DNA of 64,000 bases. It comes from JAMXLG01 sp963765935. GTDB lineage: Bacteria > Vulcanimicrobiota > Vulcanimicrobiia > Vulcanimicrobiales > Vulcanimicrobiaceae. Both the position numbers and the translations under genes were made by a program. The DNA lies in contig CAVXXX010000001.1 of NCBI GenBank assembly GCA_963765935.1, positions 1 through 64,000 on the forward strand, read 5' to 3'. Below the pieces are notes generated by a model that saw only the letters and a program-made list of their open reading frames with translations, searched no databases and was not told the DNA's origin. Position 1 is the stretch's first letter. Each line of letters begins with the position of its first letter. Below, one piece after another: positions 52,041 to 59,801 of this stretch.

Positions 52041-52787
52041 TCACATCAAAACGCCGCCGTCAACGACGATCGTTTGACCGGTGACGTAGGCGCTTGAATC
52101 TGAGCAGAGGAATGCGACGACGCCGCCGACATCCTCGGGCCGGCCCGTGCGGCCGAGAGCAGCCTGTTTGATCAGAGCCTCCTTGGCAGCATCGGGCATT
52201 TTTTCGGTCATCGCCGTTTCGATCAGACCCGGCGCAACGGCGTTGACTCTTATGTTCCTTGAACCCAACTCCTTTGCAAGCGACTTGGCAAGCGCGAGGA
52301 GTCCGGCCTTCGAGGCCGCGTAAGCCGCCTGTCCGGCATTTCCGGTCAGGCCGACGATGCTGGAAACAAGGACGATCGAGCCGGATCGCTGCTTCATCAT
52401 CGGCCTTGCAACGGCGTGGCAGAGATAGAACGCCGACTTCAAATTGACGTTCAGCATCTGGTCGATCACTTCGGGTTTGAGACGCAGCAGCAACGAATCG
52501 ATTGACTGCCCGGCATTGCCGACGGCATAATCGACGCGGCCGAAGCGCTCGAGCGTCTCGTTCACGACGGCGTCCATCGCGTCTTCGTTCGTTACATCCG
52601 CGATGATGACGTGCGCGCCCGCGCCCGGACGCTCACCCGCGCAATGCTGCGCCGTTTCATCGAGCGCTGCACGATCGCGACCGACGAGCACGACGTCTGC
52701 GCCGCGCTTGCACAGTTCCGTAGCGATCGCGCGGCCGATGCCGCGGCTTGCACCGGTAATGAGCGCGACTTTGCCCTCGAAATTCAC
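52041..52787 (-). CDS. fabG: 3-oxoacyl-ACP reductase FabG
   Basis: 248 residues. TGASRGIGRAIA, NAGQSIDSLLLR, catalytic Ser in VLVSSIVGLTGNAGQ, Tyr-Lys in YAASKAG, and NAVAPGLIETAMT. NADPH-dependent reduction in fatty acid elongation. Overlaps fabD by 4 nt in the fab operon. Confidence 0.96.
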   Translation of the reverse strand: MNFEGKVALITGASRGIGRAIATELCKRGADVVLVGRDRAALDETAQHCAGERPGAGAHVIIADVTNEDAMDAVVNETLERFGRVDYAVGNAGQSIDSLLLRLKPEVIDQMLNVNLKSAFYLCHAVARPMMKQRSGSIVLVSSIVGLTGNAGQAAYAASKAGLLALAKSLAKELGSRNIRVNAVAPGLIETAMTEKMPDAAKEALIKQAALGRTGRPEDVGGVVAFLCSDSSAYVTGQTIVVDGGVLM

Positions 52788-53740
52788 GCCGTTACTCCAG
52801 TCAACGTGGAACGCAACTTTTCAACGCCGGCGTAGTCGCTCACAATCGTTGACTTCGGCGCATTCTCCATCCGGCGCATCAACGGCGCAAGGACGCCGCT
52901 CGCACCAAATTCCACGACGAGGTCGACACCATATCCCACAATCGCAGCCGCCGTATCATGCCAACGCACTTCGTTGGTGATCGAGAGCACGAGATTCTTT
53001 TTGATCGTTTCGGTATCGCGATACGGCTTCGCATCGACGTTCGAAATAACATCGAAGCGCGGCATCGAGAAATTCGCGGCGTTCACCGCTTTGGCAAACC
53101 GTTCGATTGCCGGCTCCATCAACGCCGAATGCCACGCGCCCGACACATTGAGCGGCACGACGCGCTTTGCGCCGGCAGCAAGCATCGCATCGCCCGCGGC
53201 TTGTACGCCGCTCAAATCGCCGCTAATTACGATTTGCGTCGGTGAATTGAAGTTTGCAAGCTGCACGCGTTTGCCGGTTGCCGCACGTGTGTCGTCGACG
53301 ACGCGGCGAATCGCATCAGCTTCGAGTCCCAGGACAGCCGACATTCCACCCGGCGCAAGTTCCGCCGCATACTGCATTGCCTTGCCGCGCTCGTCGACGA
53401 TGCGCAACGCATCCTCGAACGAAAGCGAGCCCGCGATGTAGAGGCTGCAGAATTCGCCGAACGAGTGGCCCGCGCTCACGACCGGCGCGAAATCATGCCC
53501 CACGGCGCTGTAGAGCGCGACGTTCGTTACAAAAATCGCGGGCTGACTGTATTGCGTTTCCCGCAGCTTTTCTTCGGGACCGGCCTTCTGCAATTGCAGC
53601 AGATCGTATCCCAGAATTTTGTTCGCGCGCTCGAACAGATCGCGCGCGGCATCGGAACGAGCCGCAACGTCGCCGCCCATGCCGAGCGTCTGCGAGCCCT
53701 GGCCGGGAAATACCGCTGCGCTCTTCAAAGCCACTTCCAC
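52784..53740 (-). CDS. fabD: Malonyl-CoA:ACP transacylase FabD
   Basis: 318 residues. AAVFPGQGSQTLGMGGDV at the N-terminus, nucleophile Ser93 in GHSFGEF, and Arg in the later ERGKAMQYA. Loads malonyl groups onto ACP. The start may be GTG 53740 or, more economically, TTG 53728, which overlaps the fabH stop as TTGA; both keep the whole domain. Confidence 0.95.
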   Translation of the reverse strand: MEVALKSAAVFPGQGSQTLGMGGDVAARSDAARDLFERANKILGYDLLQLQKAGPEEKLRETQYSQPAIFVTNVALYSAVGHDFAPVVSAGHSFGEFCSLYIAGSLSFEDALRIVDERGKAMQYAAELAPGGMSAVLGLEADAIRRVVDDTRAATGKRVQLANFNSPTQIVISGDLSGVQAAGDAMLAAGAKRVVPLNVSGAWHSALMEPAIERFAKAVNAANFSMPRFDVISNVDAKPYRDTETIKKNLVLSITNEVRWHDTAAAIVGYGVDLVVEFGASGVLAPLMRRMENAPKSTIVSDYAGVEKLRSTLTGVTA

Positions 53741-54705
53741 ACCACGGCGCCCCAGGACAGGCCGCCGCCAAAACCAACAAAAACGATGACGTCGCCGGGT
53801 TTCACGCGACCGTCAACGACAGCTTCGGAGAGCGCGATCGGAACCGATGCGGCCGACGTGTTGCCGTACTCCTCGATGTTGATCACGCATTTTTCCGGCG
53901 GCATTTCGAGATATTTCATCGCCGCGTCGATGATGCGTTTATTGGCCTGATGCGGAATGAGTACGTTCACATCGGCCTTCGTCAAATGCGCCTTTGCAAG
54001 CGCGGCATCCGTCGCTTCGATCATCTTGGTGACGGCGAATTTGAAAACTTCTCGCCCTTCCATGTGAATGCGGTCTGCCTGCGTTTCAAGCGCTTGCGCA
54101 TCGATCGGATGACGCGATCCGCCCGCCTCGACGAGCAACAGCTGCGGCTTGCTGCCGTCAGCGCCGAGCTCGGATGCAAGGAACGAATCTTCTTCCGATG
54201 CTTCGAGTACAACCGCGCCCGCGCCGTCGCCGAACAGAATGGCCGTGCCGCGATCTTCACGGTTGACGAGTTTGGAAAGCGTCTCAGCGCCGACCAAGAG
54301 GATGCGTTTATAGACACCCGACCGTACGAGTGACGAGGCAACGGTCAGGCCATAAATAAAACCGCTGCACGCGATCTCGATATCGAATGCAGCTTTGTTC
54401 GGTGCGCCGAGCTTCGAGGCCACGATACACGCCGTCGCCGGAAAGAGATAGTCGGGATAGACCGTGCAGACAATGAACGCGTCGATGTCTTTTGCATCGA
54501 GCTTGGCGCTTGCGAGCGCTTTGCGCGCCGCCGCCAATGCCAAATCACTGGTCGCCTCGTCTTCCGAAGCCCAGTGCCGGCGTTTCATTCCGGTGCGGGT
54601 CGTGATCCACTCGTCAGACGTATCGAACCACTTCTCGAGTTCGAAGTTGTCGATGACGCGCTCGGGCACATAATGCCCGACGCCGACGATCTTTACCCCG
54701 GTCAA
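53725..54705 (-). CDS. fabH: 3-oxoacyl-ACP synthase III FabH
   Basis: 326 residues. DTSDEWITTRTGMKRRHWAS, nucleophile Cys113 in IEIACSGFIYGL, His in LIPHQANKRIIDAAM, and Asn in EEYGNTSAASVP complete the Cys-His-Asn triad. Starts fatty acid synthesis by joining acetyl-CoA (or branched acyl-CoA) to malonyl-ACP. Follows rpmF by 3 nt; plsX, often between them, is absent. Confidence 0.96.
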   Translation of the reverse strand: MTGVKIVGVGHYVPERVIDNFELEKWFDTSDEWITTRTGMKRRHWASEDEATSDLALAAARKALASAKLDAKDIDAFIVCTVYPDYLFPATACIVASKLGAPNKAAFDIEIACSGFIYGLTVASSLVRSGVYKRILLVGAETLSKLVNREDRGTAILFGDGAGAVVLEASEEDSFLASELGADGSKPQLLLVEAGGSRHPIDAQALETQADRIHMEGREVFKFAVTKMIEATDAALAKAHLTKADVNVLIPHQANKRIIDAAMKYLEMPPEKCVINIEEYGNTSAASVPIALSEAVVDGRVKPGDVIVFVGFGGGLSWGAVVWKWL

Positions 54706-54708
54706 GGG

Positions 54709-54915
54709 TTAGTCGTGATCGTGACCGGCGTGTTCGTCGCGGACCTCGACGACCTGACGGCCATCATACGTGCCGCAATGTCCGCACACGAAATGCGGGC
54801 GTTTCGGCTGGTGACACTGGGGGCACTCGACGGTTGTAACCGCGTTGAGCTTCCAGTTCGCCGCACGACGGCTGCGCGTTTTACTGCGCGGCGTCTTCCA
54901 CTTGAGGTTTGCCAT
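54709..54915 (-). CDS. rpmF: 50S ribosomal protein L32
   Basis: 68 residues. MANLKWKTPRSKTRSRRAAN and the zinc-binding CPQCHQPKRPHFVCGHC pattern identify it. The tail is unusually His/Asp-rich (DEHAGHDHD). Its start lies 35 nt inside the end of the YceD gene, the classical yceD-rpmF overlap. Confidence 0.97.
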   Translation of the reverse strand: MANLKWKTPRSKTRSRRAANWKLNAVTTVECPQCHQPKRPHFVCGHCGTYDGRQVVEVRDEHAGHDHD

Positions 54916-55384
54916 GATTCTCCGTATCGGTTTCGCACGAGCACGGGCTCGTATTTTTATTCGCTCCGCAAACGCCGCATAAGCCTTTGCAGTCGTCGCT
55001 GCAGCGCAAACCCATCGGCATTGCGCTCAGCAGTAGCTGCTGGGCCAGATCGGCAAGGTCCAGACGGTTGCCCACCAGGACGTTGCTCTCACCGAACGGA
55101 TCGTTTTCACGATCGGCGTGCGGATCGAGCCGCTCATCGACGTCGACATGAATCTGCCGGCCAACGTCTTCCAAGCACGAATCGCACACGCCCGTGGCAT
55201 CCGCATCGACAGTCCCTTCAATATGAAGGAGACGATCGACGTAGCGCAACTCCATATGCACCGTTGCGGGCACCGGGAATTCGGTCCCCTCGAAGTCCTC
55301 AATCGGGACCTCGTCGTCAACCAGCATCACCTGCCGGCCGCCGCCGAGCAGCCCACTGATATCGACTTTATGCGAACGGTTCAT
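54881..55384 (-). CDS. yceD: YceD/DUF177 family protein
   Basis: 167 residues from ATG 55384. VHMELRYVDRLLHIEGTVDA followed by CDSCLEDVGRQIHVDVDERL, then the C-terminal CSDDCKGLCGVCGANKN Cys cluster are typical of the family linked to rpmF and 23S rRNA accumulation. First gene of the ribosomal/fatty-acid operon; a strong hairpin lies in its leader. Confidence 0.93.
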   Translation of the reverse strand: MNRSHKVDISGLLGGGRQVMLVDDEVPIEDFEGTEFPVPATVHMELRYVDRLLHIEGTVDADATGVCDSCLEDVGRQIHVDVDERLDPHADRENDPFGESNVLVGNRLDLADLAQQLLLSAMPMGLRCSDDCKGLCGVCGANKNTSPCSCETDTENHGKPQVEDAAQ

Positions 55385-55407
55385 AAAACGTATGCAAGTC
55401 GCAGGAT

Positions 55408-55437
55408 GGGGGCCCCACCGGGAACGGCGGGACCCCC
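55408..55437 (-). promoter_or_regulatory. Leader hairpin upstream of yceD-rpmF-fab operon
   Basis: Twelve-base arms (55408-55419 and 55426-55437) with a 6-nt loop. In the minus-strand RNA the two non-Watson-Crick positions become G-U pairs, so the stem is complete only in that direction; in the plus-strand RNA they would be A-C mismatches. It starts 24 nt upstream of the yceD ATG. No T-run follows. Confidence 0.55.
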
Positions 55438-55509
55438 ACACGACTGAAAGATTGTAGAACCCGCCCCCCGTCTTGTCAAACCTCTTCGTGAGGGGGATGG
55501 CCCTGCACT

Positions 55510-56087
55510 ATGAATGTAAGCTTCGCCCCTCAGATCGAGGCGGCCGCCCAGCGCCACGGTCTGGACCCACGCCTGCTCGCGGCCGTCGCCGCTCAGGAGA
55601 CGGGAGGCCCGGATAGCAACAGCGGCCGGAACGTCGTCGGCGACGGCGGCCACGGCCACGGCCTCTTCCAGATCGACGACCGCTATCATGCCTTCGCCCG
55701 GTCCGCGGCGGCCATGGACGCCGGCGGCGAATGCCGACTACGCGGCCGGCATGATCGCAGGACAATCTTAAGCAGTACGGCGGGAATGTCCGTGCCGCGC
55801 TTTCCGCTTATAACGCCGGCGATCCGAACGCTACGGGCACGAAGACCGAGTGGGGCGACGGCAAAGTCCTCGGCTACGCGGATTCCGTAATGCGCCACTA
55901 TCAAGAAATCTGCGGCGACGCACGCGCCGGCCAGCCCGATGCTTCTGCCAACGCCAATGCAATGCTCAACGCCTTGATGTCGATGACCGCTGCGAATCTC
56001 GGCGTGCCAGCTTCCCTCAATGCAACCGTCGACCGCGTCGTCTTGGGCGCAGCAGCGCGCCCTAGATTCCACCGGTCACCAACGTGA
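55510..56087 (+). pseudogene. Lytic transglycosylase-like protein, two frameshifts
   Basis: Reading three frames in turn gives one lysozyme-like protein. From ATG 55510: QIEAAAQRHGLDPRLLAAVA with the catalytic Glu in AAQETGG, then HGHGLFQIDDRYH. An extra G at 55720 shifts to NADYAAGMIAG, and an extra C at 55763 shifts to NLKQYGGNVRAALSAYNAG. Deleting both bases gives MDPAANADYAAGMIAGNLKQ, an uninterrupted transglycosylase pattern; the tail (AMLNALMSMTAANLGVPASL) is family-unspecific. No signal peptide is seen. It precedes a small helical protein in the same direction. Real decay or assembly error. Confidence 0.85.
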
Positions 56088-56126
56088 TAAGGCAAGTGAC
56101 TTCAGCATCATCGGAGGAGACGAGTA

Positions 56127-56453
56127 ATGGCATTCCTTGCACCGATTCTGGAGGCGGCGGCGCCTTCAATCATCGGCGGAATAGTCGGAGGCGGCGCAAA
56201 TGCGATTCTAGGCGGATCGAACGGCGTTTTGAGCGGTGCACTTGGGGCGAACAACGCATTCAACACCGGCCTGGAGGTTCAATCGATGTTCGCGCAAGAT
56301 CAACTCGATCTGCAATCGACGGTCTTCGACGAAGCGATGAATCAACAAGCGGAGAACATGCGCGAGATCAACACGCTCAACGACGTCGCGATGCAACAGC
56401 GCAAAGCCGATGACGGCATCACGAAAAAATTCATCGAGAGCATTACGCAGTAA
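56127..56453 (+). CDS. Small helical protein with glycine-zipper start, unknown function
   Basis: 108 residues; AGGAGACGAGTA before the ATG is a good ribosome site. The first 45 residues are hydrophobic and Gly-rich (PSIIGGIVGGGANAILGGSN), able to enter or line a membrane. The rest is a charged, Gln/Asn/Met-rich helix (FDEAMNQQAENMREINTLND) likely to form a coiled coil, ending DGITKKFIESITQ. The end matches that of the protein at 56953-57189 (DAIMKKWIAMI). It follows the transglycosylase, a typical companion of envelope-spanning machines. No known family. Confidence 0.68.
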   Translation: MAFLAPILEAAAPSIIGGIVGGGANAILGGSNGVLSGALGANNAFNTGLEVQSMFAQDQLDLQSTVFDEAMNQQAENMREINTLNDVAMQQRKADDGITKKFIESITQ

Positions 56454-56494
56454 GTGAACCGGCTGCGGCGTGCATCGCCCGCCGCAGCGCAGCT

Positions 56495-56869
56495 TCATGC
56501 AGTCGCCGGTCTTACGTTAATCCAAACGTTCGTAGCGAAAACAAGAATTCCAAGTATCGCTAAGGTGGAACCGACGATTGCGAACGGCAGTCCAGTTCGG
56601 TCGTTACTCGCAAGCAGAAACAAACCGATGACGAAAACCGGCAAGCCGATATTGTGCAGCCAGAAGTGCGCTACCGCAAGACGATTCGTTCCGGCCGCCG
56701 GAAAGATCGTATAGATAACACCGGCGAGTGCCAGTGTCGCCCAGCCAAGTAGATTGATGTGCGCATGCACATCGGCGTACGCAAATTTCTCGGTAATGCC
56801 CATTACCTGTCCAAAGATCATCCCGATGACGACGTACACGACCGCAATGCGAATGAACCAGATTCCCAA
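56495..56869 (-). CDS. Four-helix membrane protein, heme-copper oxidase subunit I-like fragment
   Basis: 124 residues with four hydrophobic segments. VYVVIGMIFGQVMG, ADVHAHINLLGWATLALAGV with two His in the helix, and FWLHNIGLPVFVIGLFLL resemble short proteins related to the cbb3/NnrS type of heme-copper membrane helices. TTG 56869 is the only start in range. It could bind heme through the conserved His, as inference. It is antisense to the two small helical protein genes that flank it. Confidence 0.75.
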   Translation of the reverse strand: MGIWFIRIAVVYVVIGMIFGQVMGITEKFAYADVHAHINLLGWATLALAGVIYTIFPAAGTNRLAVAHFWLHNIGLPVFVIGLFLLASNDRTGLPFAIVGSTLAILGILVFATNVWINVRPATA

Positions 56870-56952
56870 CGAGAGGCCCGCCTTTCTCTGTTGGCTGTTC
56901 TAGCAAGCGAGCACGCGTTCCGTCACCGCAACGCTTCTGGAGAAATCGCTAC

Positions 56953-57189
56953 ATGATTGCGCCCCTGACGCCCGCCACTTCACGTCCCAAAACGCCGCAA
57001 GGCAAAGCCGCCGACGACCCCGAGATCAAAGCCCGGCAAGATGCACTCGATCTTCAGCAGGCACTCTTCAACATCGAAATGGCGGAGCAAGCCGAACTCG
57101 AGCGCGAACGCGAAGCGCTCGAAGCCTTCACGATGGAGCAGCTAAAGAACGAAGATGCGATCATGAAAAAGTGGATCGCGATGATCTAA
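56953..57189 (+). CDS. Small coiled-coil protein, partner-like to 56127-56453
   Basis: 78 residues; GGAGAA 8 nt before the ATG. Pro/Thr-rich first 20 residues, then one long charged helix (LFNIEMAEQAELEREREALE) with heptad-like spacing, ending KNEDAIMKKWIAMI. The last 11 residues match the end of the protein at 56127-56453 in the pattern D-x-I-x-K-K-aromatic-I-x-x-I. No signal peptide. Soluble, likely oligomeric; the shared end may be an export or docking signal. Function unknown. Confidence 0.65.
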   Translation: MIAPLTPATSRPKTPQGKAADDPEIKARQDALDLQQALFNIEMAEQAELEREREALEAFTMEQLKNEDAIMKKWIAMI

Positions 57190-57231
57190 CAAAGGGCCGA
57201 CCTTCTCCCCGCCAAGACCCCTTGCGTCGCA

Positions 57232-57240
57232 TGTTATACT
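57232..57240 (+). promoter_or_regulatory. Extended -10 promoter of tRNA-Ile
   Basis: TGTTATACT, the TG-N-TATACT form of an extended -10 box, 33 nt before the tRNA. The same box precedes rnpB. Confidence 0.6.
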
Positions 57241-57272
57241 CTGTACTTGTCTGGACCCAAGTGCGTCCACGC

Positions 57273-57349
57273 GGGCCATTAGCTCAGCTGGTTAGAGCGC
57301 ATGCTTGATAAGCATGAGGTCCCTGGTTCGATCCCAGGATGGCCCACCA
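57273..57349 (+). tRNA. tRNA-Ile (GAT)
   Basis: 77 nt. Acceptor GGGCCAT pairs with ATGGCCC; D arm AGCTCAGCTGGTTAGAGC; anticodon loop CTTGATAAGC with GAT; T arm GGTTCGATCCC; CCA is encoded. A hairpin terminator follows. Confidence 0.97.
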
Positions 57350-57363
57350 GTATAAGATGAACG

Positions 57364-57398
57364 GAAAACCCTGATTCCATCGGGGTTTTCTGCTTTTT
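57364..57398 (+). terminator. Terminator after tRNA-Ile
   Basis: GAAAACCC (57364-57371) pairs with GGGGTTTTC (57382-57390), followed by TGCTTTTTG. Confidence 0.8.
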
Positions 57399-57434
57399 GC
57401 CGGCTCAGGTGGGGTGGAACGTGGGGATGTGCTA

Positions 57435-57887
57435 ATGTCCCGCGGCATGACGATCAAGAGATTGGACCACGTCAGCGTCGTCGTCGAAGATCTTGCAGCC
57501 GCCACCACTTTTTTCATCGCGCTCGGCATGACGATCGAAGGCGAGGCGCCGGTCGCAGGCCCGTGGGTGGACCGAGTCAACGGGCTCGAAAATGTTCAAG
57601 TCGACATCGTTATGATGCGGACCCCGGATGGACACGGACGGCTTGAGCTGACGAAGTTTCGCAATCCAAAACTCGTCGACATCGAACCGGCGATCGCACC
57701 GCCGAACGCGCTCGGCCTCCGGAGCGTCATGTTTGCAGTAGAAAAGCTCGACGATACTGTCGCTCGTCTGCGCGCCAACGGCGCCGAACTTATCGGCGAA
57801 GTGGCGCAGTACGAGGACATGTACAGACTCTGCTACATGCGAGGCCCCGCGGGCATCATCGTCGCGCTAGCCGAGGAACTCTTCTGA
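57435..57887 (+). CDS. VOC superfamily (glyoxalase-like) protein
   Basis: 150 residues. Starts IKRLDHVSVVVEDLAAATTF with metal-type His, then LGMTIEGEAPVAGPWVD, HGRLELTKF and the C-terminal YRLCYMRGPAGIIVALAEEL. The Glu in the last strand (ALAEEL) and His residues fit a metal-binding VOC member such as a methylmalonyl-CoA epimerase or lyase relative; the reaction is not readable. ATG 57435 is used; ATG 57447 is also possible. Confidence 0.86.
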   Translation: MSRGMTIKRLDHVSVVVEDLAAATTFFIALGMTIEGEAPVAGPWVDRVNGLENVQVDIVMMRTPDGHGRLELTKFRNPKLVDIEPAIAPPNALGLRSVMFAVEKLDDTVARLRANGAELIGEVAQYEDMYRLCYMRGPAGIIVALAEELF

Positions 57888-57909
57888 AGCCGAGTCGCGA
57901 TGATCGCAA

Positions 57910-58965
57910 TCAACGCCACGGGTTCGCGCCGGGTTGTAGCCATTGCGTTCCATCAGCGAAGAGCACGCTCCGTACGGAATAGACGACGGCTTGCGCGCCG
58001 GAGAATGGGTCGGTTAGATCTGCCAGCGTGTTTTCGCCATCGATGACGCAGTTTGCACGCGCGGAATTGATGTCTTCAACGTTTTTGGGACCGCCGATTT
58101 CAGCGCCGGGCGCAAACGATCCGCGTAAACGGAGCGGTGCTACGCGGCGTATGTAGCCAAGCGTGTTGAGAATCTCGATGTCGACGTCGATCTCATTCGC
58201 CGCTTTTTGCGTCTGGTTCGCAAACGAAATACATGCCAGGCCTTGCGTTCCGTCGTTTCGTACGGCAGCAAATCCACGCGTTACGGCGATGCCCGAGCCG
58301 CCTTGTCCGAGAGTCGAAGCCGCAAAGAGTAAACTGCGCCACGGAACCGAGGGTGGTTGCGCCGCCGTATGCGCAGATGATGCATCAATCAACGCGCCGA
58401 CGACGGCCCATGGATTTACCCCAACGCTAACCGAGGACGACGAGCTTTGTGTCGTCGTGTCGGTTTCAGATCCATTTGCGGTGTTCGTCGTCGTCGTTTG
58501 CGACGAGGAGCTCGAGGATGACGCGATGGGGATTTGCAGGCCGGGCAACACTGCACCGAGCGCGCTGAACGGCGAGTGCCCGCGCGGCGCGGGTGTTCGT
58601 GCTTGCGTTGGCTCGGGCGAAGGCGGGATCAGCTTCTCGACCGTCGACGGCCACGTTCCGCGCACGATGTTGTAATCGATCGGATAGTACGGAACGCCGA
58701 TTTGCGCGTCCGTTACGCCCTGAGAATGCAATGCTGCGCGTCCGTGCGAGCCCAGCCAATACAGAATCGCATCGCTGTCGGCAGGCGAGAGCGCATGAAT
58801 CTTTGCGGTTACGGTCGGATCGGCAGCAGACGATGCGCGCACGGCGTTCAGTGCATCGAGCAGCGCAGCCGAGGGCGTTGGATTCGCACCCTGGGCTAAG
58901 GCCGAAGCACATGCAAACAGAAAAACGAGAACAAGAGCGACTATTGGGCGATGCATCGGTTTCAT
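57910..58965 (-). CDS. Exported protein of unknown function with Ser/Thr-rich linker
   Basis: 351 residues. Signal peptide (PIVALVLVFLFACASALAQG), an N-terminal helical part with DALNAVRASSAADPTVTAKI, a linker of Ser and Thr (SSSSSSSQTTTTNTANGSET), and a beta-rich C-terminal part. No family recognised. It follows the bestrophin-like gene by 4 nt on the same strand, so the two are co-transcribed. Confidence 0.72.
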   Translation of the reverse strand: MKPMHRPIVALVLVFLFACASALAQGANPTPSAALLDALNAVRASSAADPTVTAKIHALSPADSDAILYWLGSHGRAALHSQGVTDAQIGVPYYPIDYNIVRGTWPSTVEKLIPPSPEPTQARTPAPRGHSPFSALGAVLPGLQIPIASSSSSSSQTTTTNTANGSETDTTTQSSSSSVSVGVNPWAVVGALIDASSAHTAAQPPSVPWRSLLFAASTLGQGGSGIAVTRGFAAVRNDGTQGLACISFANQTQKAANEIDVDIEILNTLGYIRRVAPLRLRGSFAPGAEIGGPKNVEDINSARANCVIDGENTLADLTDPFSGAQAVVYSVRSVLFADGTQWLQPGANPWR

Positions 58966-58969
58966 CTGT

Positions 58970-59734
58970 TTAGCCCTTCATCGATTGCGCAGTTGAAATG
59001 AGATCGGCGGGAGTGACTCGGATTAGGCCGCCGTGCGTGCTGTCCAAATCGGCAATGAGAAAGAACGAAATCGAAACGAGAAGCGGCAGGACCATATAAC
59101 CGCTAACGCCGCCCCTCATTATTTTGGTATCAAAGCCGATCAGTCCACAGCAACACACCGCAATAACTAACATAAGTATCCACGCCTCGAGTGGAATTCG
59201 ATTGCGCCAAGCAGCGGTTGCGTATCCCTCTGCATCGATCGCAGCATTCATGCCGGTTACAACCTGCGCCGTAATCGCATCCCGGCGCGTCGCGGTCGCG
59301 CGCTCGACGATCGACCACATTGTGTGCTGAATCCCGCCGGTCGACGCATACAGATCTTCGAGGGATTCATTCCCCGCCTTGTATGCGCCTATCCGTTGAT
59401 TAACATACTGCTGCAAAAGCGATCGTAGGCGTTGCGAATCGGGTGCACCTAACATGCCGGCGCGCAGATATTCCGTTCCGATGGTGTTCGCTTCCGTTGC
59501 TTCAGCACTCTTGCGTTGATCGTAACGCCCAACCGCCATCGAGAAACTGAATCCAATGATCAGCGCGAGCAACGTCAACGCGCTAGTCAGAACGAGGTTC
59601 AGTTCTTCACGCTCGTCGGCGAGCATCGCGCCTCGACGTTTGCGCAAATACAAACCGGTCTGCGCCGAAAGCCACATCAAGGCGAAACAAGCAACGAAAA
59701 ATATCCGCGGCCAATCCAGCAGATTCCAACTCAT
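58970..59734 (-). CDS. Bestrophin-like (DUF4239) membrane protein
   Basis: 254 residues with four hydrophobic segments in two pairs: FFVACFALMWLSAQTGLYL and LVLTSALTLLALIIGFSFSM near the start, WILMLVIAVCCCGLIGFD and GYMVLPLLVSISFFLIADLD near the end. The DUF4239 pattern ALIIGFSFSMAVGRYDQRK and EANTIGTEYLRA is clear. Proposed channel-like function is unproven for this family. It lies between two exported proteins of unknown role on the same strand. Confidence 0.87.
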   Translation of the reverse strand: MSWNLLDWPRIFFVACFALMWLSAQTGLYLRKRRGAMLADEREELNLVLTSALTLLALIIGFSFSMAVGRYDQRKSAEATEANTIGTEYLRAGMLGAPDSQRLRSLLQQYVNQRIGAYKAGNESLEDLYASTGGIQHTMWSIVERATATRRDAITAQVVTGMNAAIDAEGYATAAWRNRIPLEAWILMLVIAVCCCGLIGFDTKIMRGGVSGYMVLPLLVSISFFLIADLDSTHGGLIRVTPADLISTAQSMKG

Positions 59735-59801
59735 GGAAGGATTCTGGCAGACGCCTGCCGGACGCCACTATCCTGATCTTGCACAGCGCGTGTAAGTTGA
59801 G

